A DNA stretch of 64,000 nt from Ipomoea triloba (taxonomy: Eukaryota; Streptophyta; Magnoliopsida; Solanales; Convolvulaceae). The stretch spans positions 16,996,460 through 17,060,459 of the forward strand of contig NC_044927.1 in NCBI RefSeq assembly GCF_003576645.1. The letters run 5' to 3'. Every line of letters begins with the position of its first letter. Positions within the stretch are counted from its first letter, which is position 1. Positions 1 to 9,372 of the stretch are shown here, in pieces. Both the position numbers and the translations under genes were made by a program. The notes beneath the pieces were generated by a model. That model did not search any database and was not told the DNA's origin. It saw only the letters and a program-made list of their open reading frames with translations.

Positions 1-17
1 TGGGCACTATAACTTAC

Positions 18-3000
18 TCAATGAATGACTCCATAAGCTTGTTTGCCATTATTGATGCATTTGTTAGGTCAACAATAGCAACATCTGCTCGCATTCCTAC
101 TCTCTCTGAAAGAGTTTCAATTGAATTCAACTCATCATTAGACTTTGATATTTGTGATCCACGCTTCAGCTTCTTCCGAAAATCAGCAAATAGGGAAATA
201 GTTGCAGAAAAGACAAAAGTCTGCCTTTTCTTTCTTTGGACACTTGAAACTGTTATGCAATTCTGTGTTTCCATAGAATGCCCATCAGTTGATCTACTAG
301 CCATGGGAAGTATGTCAACTATGGACTGCAACTCTTGAAAATGCCCAGTTTCTATCATGCGATCAGCCTCATCCAGCACAAAGAATGATAATGAATGTAG
401 CTGCAAATGGCAAAATATATCTTAGAAATACATTTTTCTTTGTACCACGACAACATTAATAAACTAAAAAATTAGTAACTGTGCAAAGAATGTGGATAAA
501 ATTATAGGGTATTATTTGTTATTTTGACAGTATGGATTGGATGTTGAATATTGAACTTTGAAAAGGACCAACTCCAATTACGCTAGTTTTGTATAAGGAT
601 ATCTATTTTGTTTTTATATAAAAGAAACCATACATAGCAATATAGAGAGAAGAAGCATGTCTTTGCAACTACAAGTTTTTAATGCTGAACAAAGTCAAGT
701 GAAGATAGCTGGGGCAATATGGTATATAGAATTACAGGGAGTTAAAAACAGTCTATTCTCATTCCAGTAATTGTTATGACAATGTTTTAATTCTTAATTG
801 TTTGGCACAAGTATACTATAGTCAAGATGGCAAACGTTGATGGACCAAGCATATTACACGTAGTTTCATCAACACCTTGTCCCAGAAATAATCAATTAAC
901 TACCATGACATGAGCCCTTCTAGTTAAACCCAAAAGCTCCGCTAAAGAAAGAAGAAAAATTAACAAACTCAAAGTCTTTTATCCTGGTCTTTGGCAATCA
1001 GTATTTCTTCCCTGGCATTCCTTCCTATATAACAGTAGCATTGCTATGTCTTGATCTAAAATCTTAAGCTTTTAAAAATTTTTTTCTCAAAACTTGAGTT
1101 TTAACTATTAAGCATAGTAGAAAAAAAAAAAAAACTACATCATGAAAAAGCAAGAGTCATACTCATTTGTACCATATTTTTAATCAGAATGTAACTTGAA
1201 CAGTTGAACCAGACAAAAGGTTCCTTCTCATTTTGTGTTTGTGCATTGGGGTTAGGGGGAGACACACTACTGTACATTTTTAAATATTTGGGAAGAAATA
1301 AGGATAACTGTTGGTCATGCAACATAATTTCATAAAGCAAGCGATACAGTATAAAATCCATCTCAATAAATCAGTAACTTAATTTGGCAATGACTGTGCT
1401 AAACACTTCATATCCTTTTCTACTTTTGAAGAAGGGGGGTTTTGGTATGAACACCTGCATGCAATCAACTTTTTCATATACAAAAACTGATGGCTAACCT
1501 CTACAAGATGAACTTCTCCGCCTGACATAAGTTCCCAGAGCCTCCCAGGAGTCCCGACCACAATTTCAGGCCTTCTTTTCAATAGTCTCTCTTGCTTTTC
1601 AGTAGACATGCCACCAACAATAGCAATAACCCTAATATTGGTGTGTTTTGCTACTTCCCTGATGTGATCAGTGACCTGGAGAGATTGTAACACTCACTAG
1701 TGGAGTAAAAATAGCCTAATAGGAGTCACTTGTAATCACACATACCTGAAGTGCAAGCTCTCTTGTAGGAGTAACAATTAGAGCCCGAAGAAGACCTCTA
1801 GGAGCTATTTTTCATCTACCTCCCCATCTTCTGCATTAAATTTGTTAGCTTTTTCTTTCTCTTCAAGAAGGCGCTAAAGAATGGGTAAACCAAATGCAAG
1901 TGTTTTTCCAGATCAAGTCTCTGCAGCACCTACAACATCCTGTTACAATAACCAACAATTATTAATATATCGGCAAGCTACACATTGTGACAAAATAATC
2001 CCATTCGCATCACAGGTACAACCTTTCCTTCAGTCTCATCTATTGAATCCTCTTCATCATCATTTTTGTTGTTGGAAACTGAAATAGGCACATATCCAAG
2101 ACAACAAATGAATTACATTAGACGCCAAAAGGGACAAGATGGAAAAACATATGTAAATATAAAATGGTACTCCATATATAGTTGGAGTATGAACCATAAA
2201 TTTAGGCAGCTTAACTGAGACCTTGCACAGTATTCAACAACTAAAAAGTTTAGCACCTAATACAGTGAAAAAGGCAAATTCATGGACCAATTAAATACTC
2301 TAAAATTACCTCAGACAAGAAAAATAAAATAAATATTAAAGGCAAGACAAAACAATAAAAATTAAGGACAGTAACAAAATAGTCTTACATAGTTATTACA
2401 CTCTCTAAGGAATCAGGATATAAGAACCATGGAGAGAAAGCACACAGGTATTTGGTTTTCTACAATATAACTTCTCAGCGAATCTTAGTATGATGCCATT
2501 TTAATTGTATGCTGATAATGGGCGAGTGGGTGTTGAAGCATTTTCAGATGCTGACTGGGCTGGGTCGCCAAGTGATAGGAGATCTACAACAGGAATACAG
2601 GATATTGTGTGTTTGTAGGGGGACAATTTGGTGTCGTGGAAGGGTAAGAAGCATAATGTTGTGGCTTGCTCCAGTGCAAAGTCTGAGCACAGGGCTATGG
2701 CTCATGTGACTTGTGAGATAACGTGGATTCGCAATATTCTAGAAGAAGTTGGTGTAAGGCAGTAAGGGTAAATGTGCCAGTAAGGTTATGGTGTGATAGC
2801 CAAGCTTCTATACACATCTCTTACAATCCTGTTTTCCATGAATAGACCAAACACATTGAGATAGATTGTCATCTTGTGCGAGAAAAGGTGCAACAAGGGT
2901 TGATTTGTGTTGGACATATCCAAAGTGGTGATCAACTAGCAGATGTGTTCGTGAAAGGGCTTGGTAGGAGTAGGTTCGAGCCCATTTGTAACAAGCTAGG

Positions 3001-3999
3001 CAAGGTCAATATCCATGCTCCAACTTGAGAGGAAATCTTGGAAGGTATTGAGGGAGGTTCAGTGAATAGCTCTCAACTACTCATTTAGAATTTTAAATGA
3101 GTGGTTGAGAGCTTGGTTAAACCTTCTACTAACATGTATAAAACTATAAATACTTGTCTTGTACAATTCCTTTTCATCAGTTCAATATATACATAGTTAA
3201 TATTCTACATTAATGTTAAATGATTCTCCATAGATTCAACAAATCACTCACCATGAATGGGAAAACTCTGAATTTATTTTTAGAAAGAAAACAAAAAGAC
3301 AAACCGCTGATTGTCAATGCAATACACATAATAAAGTTTTGCATAAACAATCAATCACATCATAATTCATATCAACAAATACCAAAGAATTAAAACTCTT
3401 AGTAAAGAGTAAACATCAAATTCAGCACAACACTAACCACCTGTTAATTCTGTATTTTCTTCTGTTTTATTCACCAGGCTACCCTTCTTCTTCTTACTTC
3501 TTTTCTTTTTCTTTTGTTTTATTTCCTCATCAGCTTTATCATCTCCCTCTTCACCATTGGAATCATCATGACTTTCACTTATTTTCTTCTTTTTTGTTTT
3601 TGGCTTTCCCTTGGATTTTGACTGCTCATTTCCTCCACTTGACTTTGAAATCTCCAATCCGTATGTTGTTTCATCAACCTCCTCTAGTGATAAAAATCCT
3701 ACATTAAGTATTGATGAATCAGGAAAACAAAAAAAAAAACAAAAAAAAAAAAAGCTAAAGCAACAACATAAATTTTAGAGAACGATATGCCCGAATCCAA
3801 TTTTACATGAAAGGGAGATAAGAGTACTTTCTCCGAGTTCATCATCACCGAAGAGATGGGAGAACGCATCATCGGTTTCAGGGAGCGAAGAGTTCCATGG
3901 AAGTGAGTCGAGATGCTCAAGTAGTTCAGAGTCCTCTCGGACACGCTTTTTAGGTTTTTTCTGCTTCTTCTTCTTGCTATCCGAAGGTTGAGAAGCCAT
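18..3999 (-). pseudogene. Broken DEAD-box RNA helicase gene, RH13/DDX24 (Mak5) type, 5' part
   Basis: Family role: nucleolar ATP-dependent helicase in large-subunit ribosome assembly. Exons read on the minus strand: 3999 to about 3830 (ATG at 3999, start of a lysine-rich N-terminus, SLPWNSSLPE), 3698-3441 (SLEEVDE, then poly-Lys), 2078-2023 (acidic), 1939-1746 (P-loop, PTRELA), 1675-1499 (GG, TPGR) and 400-18 (DEAD box VLDEADRM, motif III SAT). Introns have GT-AG ends, and the last exon stops at a GTAAGT donor, so the rest lies outside the window. Defects: TGA at 1915-1913 replaces the glycine after AET in AETGSGKT, TAG at 1876-1874 replaces Gln in ILQRLL, and one base is missing at 1807-1806. 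No exon with the Q motif (GFKEPTPIQ type) lies between 2023 and 1939. An intron (2079-3440) holds a Copia remnant. Exon identity is otherwise high, so the decay looks recent. Sequencing error is the main alternative, but three independent lesions make it less likely. Confidence 0.85.
2500..3235 (+). mobile_element. Copia retrotransposon 3' remnant (RNase H end and LTR piece)
   Basis: Frameshifted translation gives the Copia RNase H signature: an FSDADWAGSPSDRRSTTG-like stretch at about 2545-2610, SAESEHRAMA-like near 2680-2700, and the C-terminal VREKVQQGLICVGHI and QLADVFVKGL stretches at 2875-2965. It ends in a purine-rich stretch (GAGGGAGG, about 3050) followed by LTR-like sequence with a TATAAA at about 3138. 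It sits inside an intron of the helicase pseudogene, antisense to it. Protease, integrase and reverse transcriptase are absent. Confidence 0.8.
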
Positions 4000-4000
4000 T

Positions 4001-4360
4001 AAAGAGCGTCTAAGGTTTGAAGAATGCAGGACGATAGGAAGATGTACAACAGGGGAATTAGGATTTAAGTGTTTTAACGGACAATGCTGCCTGCCTGCAT
4101 GCTGACGCAATCAAACAGACGACGATTAGAGCTAGAATTGGGCTGAAAGTATGGGCCCGTAACTCTGTAAGGCTATAATTGCAAATGGACGCTCTTTTCC
4201 ATTGTTTTTTTTTGAAAACCTCTTTTCCATTGTTATACCATAGATCATGTTCACCTTGCATTTTGAATTTTGATATAAAAGCAATAAAACGATATTCAAA
4301 TTACTGTGCCTTCAATTAAAAATTATTTGTCTATTATCATTAATATATTATGTATATATA
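4001..4360 (-). promoter_or_regulatory. Upstream/5' region of the helicase pseudogene
   Basis: This is the only stretch between the helicase ATG (3999) and the first repeat (4361). The first 250 bases are moderately GC-rich and then become AT-rich. I see no clear TATA box at the expected spacing and no other gene. Confidence 0.3.
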
Positions 4361-4630
4361 CAAGGCCGGTTTTTTTATTTAGGTGGCCCTGTGCTGGTAA
4401 ATAAGTGAGGCCCTGATAAGCACCAAGAATATCCTATTTTAAGGGTCATTTAAGGGCTAGTATTGTATAGTTTATTACCCATTTCATAAGGATTTCATGC
4501 GTTTAGACTCAGATGTGACCCAAAACCGCTAACAAGAGCTTGGAAGATGTTTTTAAGATATTCTACAGCTAAACGGAGGACTTAAGGCCAAAACTGAGTA
4601 GAAAATGAAGAAACCATGAAGCAAGAGCCT

Positions 4631-4775
4631 CCCACGCAGCCTCACACGCGTGTGGAGGGGCGTGGAATAATTCCAGTAGCTCCCCACGCCCTCCACCACG
4701 CGTGTGGGAGGAGAAAATGATCGAAGACCGAAGCGTACGAGGTCGCGTACGCACCCTCGTACGCGACCCAGAATC
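4631..4775 (+). promoter_or_regulatory. CGCG-rich palindromic cassette upstream of the LTR TATA box
   Basis: An imperfect hairpin of about 80 bases: ACACGCGTGTGGAG pairs with CTCCACCACGCGTGT, enclosing GGGCGTGG...CCACGCCC. A second inverted repeat follows (CGTACGAGG...CCTCGTACG, 4735-4765). TATTTAAAG comes just after. ACGCGT fits the CGCG-box (VCGCGB) bound by plant CAMTA factors; that role is an inference. The same cassette is in the right LTR (9588-9720). Confidence 0.5.
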
Positions 4776-5212
4776 TGCTATTTAAAGAAGCTTTGGCAAA
4801 AATCAAAGACCTAGACAGCCCCCAATAATTCCTAGATCTGATTTCCTTTCTTCCATTCCTTCCCCTTTGGGGAGGAAAAACACACTCTTTTCCCTTAGAT
4901 TAGTATAGATCTTTTAGAAGAAAAGATGGATTGAAGAGGTAGAACTCACCATTCCTTAGGTATAAATTCTCTTCTTTTATATTAAAGTTTGATCTTTTAT
5001 ATTATTGCTCTGTTTCTTTGCTTTGCTTTAATATTTATTATGTTAGAGTAGATTAGTTTGGGTGTGTGTGCCCTTGTTGATCTATGGATTGATGCTTATA
5101 ATTTGATATTATGATCTTGTGTATTGTGGGAGTATGATTGATGATTGTATGGATGATGTTGTTCAATCTTTGCTTCTATTTCCGACCGGGGTAGTTAGTA
5201 AACCGAGTGGAA

Positions 5213-5370
5213 GTGAGAGTGTGCGCGATAGCGGCCTCTCACGAGCCCAACTCATCTATATCTCCGCTCTTAGTCCGAAAGGACGAGACCCGAGAGGAGT
5301 GGTAGGCTAGGTGTTCGATAAAATGCCTCAACCGAATGAAGATTGAGAGTTTGAGTGTGACGCCACTCAA
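5213..5370 (+). other. Three conserved LTR hairpins (HP1-HP3) in element A
   Basis: HP1 5213-5242: GTGAGAG / CTCTCAC around TGTGCGCGATAGCGGC, with an inner CGC-GATA-GCG. HP2 5273-5284: GTCC-GAAA-GGAC, a GNRA tetraloop. HP3 5351-5370: TTGAGTG-TGACGC-CACTCAA. Copies in the right LTR lie at 10180-10209, 10240-10251 and 10318-10337. Element C has the same loops on altered, still paired stems. They lie well downstream of the TATA box and so are probably transcribed. Confidence 0.65.
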
Positions 5371-5564
5371 TACAAAGACCGTGACTCCCTAGATCAATCC
5401 CATGAACTCTACCTTTAATTCTTGTAACTCTTACCTTTCAACTTCCTAAATGCCACACGTATTCGGTTCCCATTCGCCATCCTTGAGAGACACGACACTC
5501 GGGGAGTCTTGACTCTTTGTTTTACCACTTCAGCTTCACACTCACCATATACACAACATGAAAA

Positions 5565-5582
5565 TGGCGTCGTTGCCAGGGA
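5565..5582 (+). other. Primer-binding site of element A
   Basis: TGGCGTCGTTGCCAGGGA lies 3 bases after the 5' LTR. It differs at few positions from the complement of the plant tRNA-Asp 3' end (TGGCGCCGTTGCCGGGGA type). Confidence 0.7.
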
Positions 5583-5828
5583 TGGCAAACAGTTCTTTAA
5601 TTGTGTTAACATTTTTGAAGTAGATTTTTAAGAGTCATTGAATTTCTTTCTTTTTATTTATATTGTTTTCTTACTTTTTGTTACTTGTTTAAGAAGTGAG
5701 CTTATTTGCATTGTATATCTTGTGCTCACTTGCAACTACTTTTAGTTGCAAAGATTTGTTGTTGGCTAAGCTTTATGCAGGAAATTTTCTCTATCAATTC
5801 ATTTGTAAGCTTGCCAATGTGTGCTCAA

Positions 5829-7172
5829 ATGAATCCCCATGGTTACCCACACCATGGAGGACCATCTTATGCAAATACTCCACCCCAACCATATCCCTAT
5901 TACCCCCATTCCACCTATACTTACCCTCCACCCACATACCACTACCCACCTCCATACCCTTACCCATTTCCACACCACCACTTACCACTTCCATATCACT
6001 ATCCATTTCATACACCCAATCATCACCCACACCCATATGAAACACCACCTCCACCCTTCCAAGAAAATTACCCTTCACAATCACCATATTTTCAAGAAAT
6101 TGACTCATTAAGCTCCAAAGAAATATCCCAAAACATAGAGAGTAAGCTTGCACAAATGATGAGAACAATCGACCCAAGCTATACTCCCAAGTCAAATTCA
6201 TTCCCTACTTCCCACCTAAACACCCACTACCTACCTCCATCACAAATTCACAAAGAAAACAATACTAACCATTTCTTTGAAACACCACCCTCTTTCCCAT
6301 ATAATACCCATACAAATCCTAGTGATTATATCCCACCGGCCACAGACGAAATTGAAATCCTAAAAGCAAAAATTGATGCATTCACGAGGATAGCCAAGGA
6401 GGATACGGCTAAACTGAAAGCCGAAATAAAGAGCGAATTGAAAAACTATCTTGCTACCCTCCGGGAGGAAGGACTTCCATTAGAAGAAGTTGAAACGAAG
6501 ATGTTGTCCATGATGGAGGAGCTCATGAAGATGAATGAGCCACGAGCCAACTCCACCATCATAGATGACATCCCCACTTTGGAAGCCCATCCAAGGATTG
6601 TACAAGAGGTCGAAAACGCGCAAAATGCTAAGGAAGAGGAGAGTTTTGAAGAAATAGAAGATTGTTATGCCCCGGTGCTTAAAGAAGTTCCAATTTTCGA
6701 ATTGGAAGATCAAACCGAGGAAGAGATGGAGAGTGAGGATGATGACATTGAAGTAGTGTGGGAAGATGAAGAGCCAAAATGTGGTAAAATTCCTAATCTC
6801 TCTTGTGCTAATCTTCTTGAAAATCCTTGTGCTCTTATTGAAAACACCCTTGACACTTGTTTGGATGACTCCCTATGCATTAATATTTCCACTACATGTG
6901 ATTATGATTGCTTTAAATTTCAGGAGGATGATTCCATGAAAAATTTTGATATATTGATTAATGATTGTAAGGATTCTATCTTGTTTGCTAATGAGTATGA
7001 TTGCTTTAACTTTTTAGAAGATGAATCCTTTGTTTTGGGTGAGAATGAGTTGGTGAGTGAAGGGGATGATGCTTCATTCTATTCGTGTGAGGATTGGAGT
7101 GAATTTCCTAATCAAATAGAGTGGGGTGATGAAGAGAAGGAGTGTGAGGAAGAGATGGTGGCAAATATATAG
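5829..7172 (+). CDS. ORF of non-autonomous element A: low-complexity/coiled-coil/acidic protein
   Basis: 447 residues from the ATG at 5829; an upstream in-frame ATG at 5706 is possible, but the compositional block begins at MNPHGYPHHGG. Residues 1-85 or so are rich in Pro, Tyr and His (repeats of PYPYY and HYPPP type) and look disordered. A charged helical segment follows (EILKAKIDAFTRIAKEDTAK), likely coiled coil, then a strongly acidic C-terminal half with several Cys. There is no zinc knuckle, protease or polymerase motif. It sits where gag would be, 250 bases after the primer site. I do not recognise a functional family. The ORF of element B (34046-35692) has the same architecture with different sequence. 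A role as a Gag-like RNA-binding or condensate protein is speculation. Confidence 0.6.
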   Translation: MNPHGYPHHGGPSYANTPPQPYPYYPHSTYTYPPPTYHYPPPYPYPFPHHHLPLPYHYPFHTPNHHPHPYETPPPPFQENYPSQSPYFQEIDSLSSKEISQNIESKLAQMMRTIDPSYTPKSNSFPTSHLNTHYLPPSQIHKENNTNHFFETPPSFPYNTHTNPSDYIPPATDEIEILKAKIDAFTRIAKEDTAKLKAEIKSELKNYLATLREEGLPLEEVETKMLSMMEELMKMNEPRANSTIIDDIPTLEAHPRIVQEVENAQNAKEEESFEEIEDCYAPVLKEVPIFELEDQTEEEMESEDDDIEVVWEDEEPKCGKIPNLSCANLLENPCALIENTLDTCLDDSLCINISTTCDYDCFKFQEDDSMKNFDILINDCKDSILFANEYDCFNFLEDESFVLGENELVSEGDDASFYSCEDWSEFPNQIEWGDEEKECEEEMVANI

Positions 7173-7500
7173 GTCTTTCACGTTTGATCTTATGGAGAAA
7201 GTTGAGTGGAGAGATCTAACCACACTCGAGATTGAGGAAGGGAGTGAGGAGATATGGTTTAAAGCAAACGAGAAGATCTTTGGGGAGGGAGAGATAAGGA
7301 GGAAGAAGAAATGAACACCATCCTAGAAGAGTTAAGGAGGGTGTTTGGTGCTAAAATTTTTCCAATCATGCATGTTGTTCTTCCTTTATTCTTGTGGGAA
7401 TTCAAGGATGTCCTACATCTTGGGACATTCCTTGAAGCGAAAGTTCACGGGACGCTTGGTAAGGTCCCAAAATCTGTGTGCTTCGAAGGATAGAGCACAC
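7173..7500 (+). other. Decayed coding tail downstream of ORF A
   Basis: Short open frames directly follow the main stop, one up to 7314 and one at 7311-7493. Both are lysine/glutamate-rich or hydrophobic and end just before the conserved GACGTTAAAC motif that marks the end of the ORF in element B. This suggests the ORF once ran further and has been cut by stops and a frameshift. Confidence 0.35.
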
Positions 7501-7515
7501 AACGTCTGGCCAGGA

Positions 7516-7551
7516 GACGTTAAACCATGGCGCACTTGGGAGGCAACCCCA
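7516..7551 (+). other. Conserved post-ORF motif (GACGTTAAAC...GGCGC...GGGAGGCAACCC)
   Basis: The same motif is at about 40010-40045 in element C (GACGTTAAACGTGGCGC, then GGGAGGCAACCC) and, weaker, at 35668-35705 in element B, where it overlaps the ORF stop. It recurs in plant Tat-type gypsy elements (recollection). Confidence 0.5.
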
Positions 7552-7740
7552 ACGTTATCCTTAGATTAGAACTTTATTTCTTGTTTACTTTTTATTTTCC
7601 TTTATTTATTAGCAATTTTCTTTTTAGGATAGCCTTGCTTGAGCTAACATTGCAGGTGATTTTGGTGCTAAGCCATGACAAACGAGCTAAACCGAATCAA
7701 ACATGGAAGGCAAAAGCCAGGAGACGAAGAAGGTAATCAG

Positions 7741-7842
7741 CACTGCTGACCACGCCTGCTCACACGCGTGGAGCCAAGCGTGGAAATTTTCCAGTGTTGA
7801 TCCACGAGGACCACCACGCGTGTGAGTCGCGTGGACAGGTCC
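7741..7842 (+). repeat. Internal copy of the CGCG palindromic cassette in element A
   Basis: CTCACACGCGTGGAG, CGTGGAA...TTCCAGT, then CCACG and CCACCACGCGTGTGAG repeat the order of blocks in the LTR cassette, but here in the interior, after the ORF. Confidence 0.5.
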
Positions 7843-8224
7843 TGGACAGATTCTCGTGCATTATTTTCTTTTCATCCAATTTTTCTAAGTCTCCCAGGTC
7901 TGGCCGTGCCAATAATCACAACTTTTAAGCAAATACCAAAAGGCGAGGAGATGATGAGCTGACAATCTTCAAATAAATGGGCAGTAAACTAAAGAAAAGG
8001 CTGTAGACGCATTGTATGGTATATCATTCTAACTTTTCTTCCAATTTTTATGAGCATATTTGTCTTGGTTCACAAAGGATGAGTCGCATGATTTTGTTAT
8101 AATGGGTATAATATTTTTTAGAAAACTTATTTGAAGCCTATAGCACACTTTTTAAGTGTGGAAAAATGCTTTAATGCACAATCCTTTAAGACCCTAATCC
8201 TTTTTCCTCTATTCCTAATGGAAA

Positions 8225-8255
8225 CATCGAGGACGATGTTCACTTTTAAGTGTGG
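8225..8255 (+). other. GAGGAC-loop hairpin module I of element A
   Basis: CATC-GAGGAC-GATG (8225-8238) followed by TTTTAAGTGTGG (8244-8255). Equivalents: 36017-36030 (B), 40410-40423 (C), 44442-44455 on the minus strand (D). Confidence 0.55.
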
Positions 8256-8707
8256 AAAGGATTTATGCTTCTTGAAATAGTTGGTTAATTGAGTGATAAG
8301 GTATAGGAACTAGAGGGCGTGTTATTGCCAATACTATCTAGGAGGGCTCCTAACCTTGTACCAAATTTGAATGTCTTAAATATGCTTTGGAAGTTACACT
8401 TTGCACCAATTTGCACAATTGACCCAAAATTGAAAAATTTTTATGTGTGCTTGCATGCCTTCACCTTGTATTTTGTTTGGACCTCAGTCAAGGATCTCTC
8501 GAAGTGGGAGTGTAAACCCCTTGAGTTTTAGAAAGATAAAAATTGCGAAGCCCGGAAATTGAACTAATCTTAGCAGGACATGGGGCAAAAGGTGAGCCTA
8601 AGTGAGCTTAGAGTGAAAACAATCCCTATTCCCTAGAAAAAGGCATGAGGGGTTGATATGGTGAATAGTAAAAAGGCAAAAGGCCAATCCTAGAGATAAA
8701 AGCATAG

Positions 8708-8940
8708 GTGAGCCATCTAGTCTGGATATGGGGTAACCATTGCACCGTCTTCGAAAAAGCATGGAGATCCATGTGAAGTCGGTTACCCCGAAGAGATCCT
8801 GAAAGATGAGAAAATAGAGAGGAGGTGAGCCACTTCGTTAGGATTCAGGCACCCATTGCACTGTCTTCGAAAAAGCATGGAGCTCCATGTGAAGTCGGGT
8901 AGCCTGATGACGTTATCCTAGGAAGTGAGAAAATAGAGTG
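8708..8940 (+). repeat. Tandemly duplicated hairpin domain in the 3' interior of element A
   Basis: Two copies of about 116 bases. Copy 1: stem GGGGTAACC (8730-8738) / GGTTACCCC (8781-8789). Copy 2: TCAGGC-ACCC (8845-8854) / GGGT-A-GCCTGA (8897-8907). Both enclose nearly the same sequence: ATTGCAC, GTCTTCGAAAAAGCATGGAG, then TCCATGTGAAGTC. No ORF spans it. Confidence 0.6.
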
Positions 8941-9334
8941 ATCGCCCAAGCCATGGCGATGAGCGGTCCATGTCCCTGCCCTCACTTATATAACGTAAAG
9001 GGGCTTTGGCGTTAGGTTGGAAATTGGCTAGGGGGTGAGCATCGTTCCCACTAGTCGGATCGGCTGGAGGCCCCTAGAAAATACAAGGTGAAACCCTATT
9101 GTCTCTTGCATGCTTGAAGGTGTGAACAAAACTTTTTATGTTATATCCATCTTTTGAGACTTAACTTCCTTAGCATATTTCTTACATTTGGTCGGCATGA
9201 GTTTAGTGGTCTTGGTAGATAGTGTAGGGGATTTCACCCACTCAACTCCAAACACCTACACATTGCTTGATCAATTGACAATGAGAGAGTGGACTATCCT
9301 TGGTGCTTATATGATTAGAGTTTAGGAAAGTGTG

Positions 9335-9366
9335 CTTGCTTGAGGACAAGCAAGATTTAAGTGTGG
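9335..9366 (+). other. GAGGAC-loop hairpin module II and 3' LTR junction of element A
   Basis: CTTGCTT-GAGGAC-AAGCAAG (9335-9354), then TTTAAGTGTGGAAA. The latter is a weak polypurine tract ending at the TGATAAG start of the 3' LTR (9373). Confidence 0.6.
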
Positions 9367-9372
9367 AAACTT

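Larger units (their letters stand above)
4414..5561 (+). repeat. 5' LTR of element A
   Basis: It pairs with 9373-10640. It lacks 112 bases present in the right copy (10369-10480), with CCC at both deletion ends, and 8 bases in the second palindrome (GACCGTAC type). It holds the CGCG palindromic cassette (about 4631-4712), a TATTTAAAG TATA-like box at 4779 and the three hairpins at 5213-5370. Confidence 0.9.

Noticed and set aside
1913..1915. Recoded TGA (selenocysteine or readthrough) in the helicase P-loop
   Set aside because: Higher plants lack the selenocysteine machinery, the residue is a glycine in the family, and other lesions are present in the same exon.
5273..5290. Hammerhead-ribozyme-like GTCCGAAAGGACGAGAC in the LTR (retrozyme idea)
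   Set aside because: The stem-loop resembles hammerhead stem II, but the CUGAUGA core before it is absent (CTCTTAG) and GAAA after it reads GAGA. In element C it is further off.
5794..6201. ORFs antisense to or in other frames of the A and B low-complexity regions
   Set aside because: Shadows of the repetitive Pro/Tyr codons on the other strand or frame.
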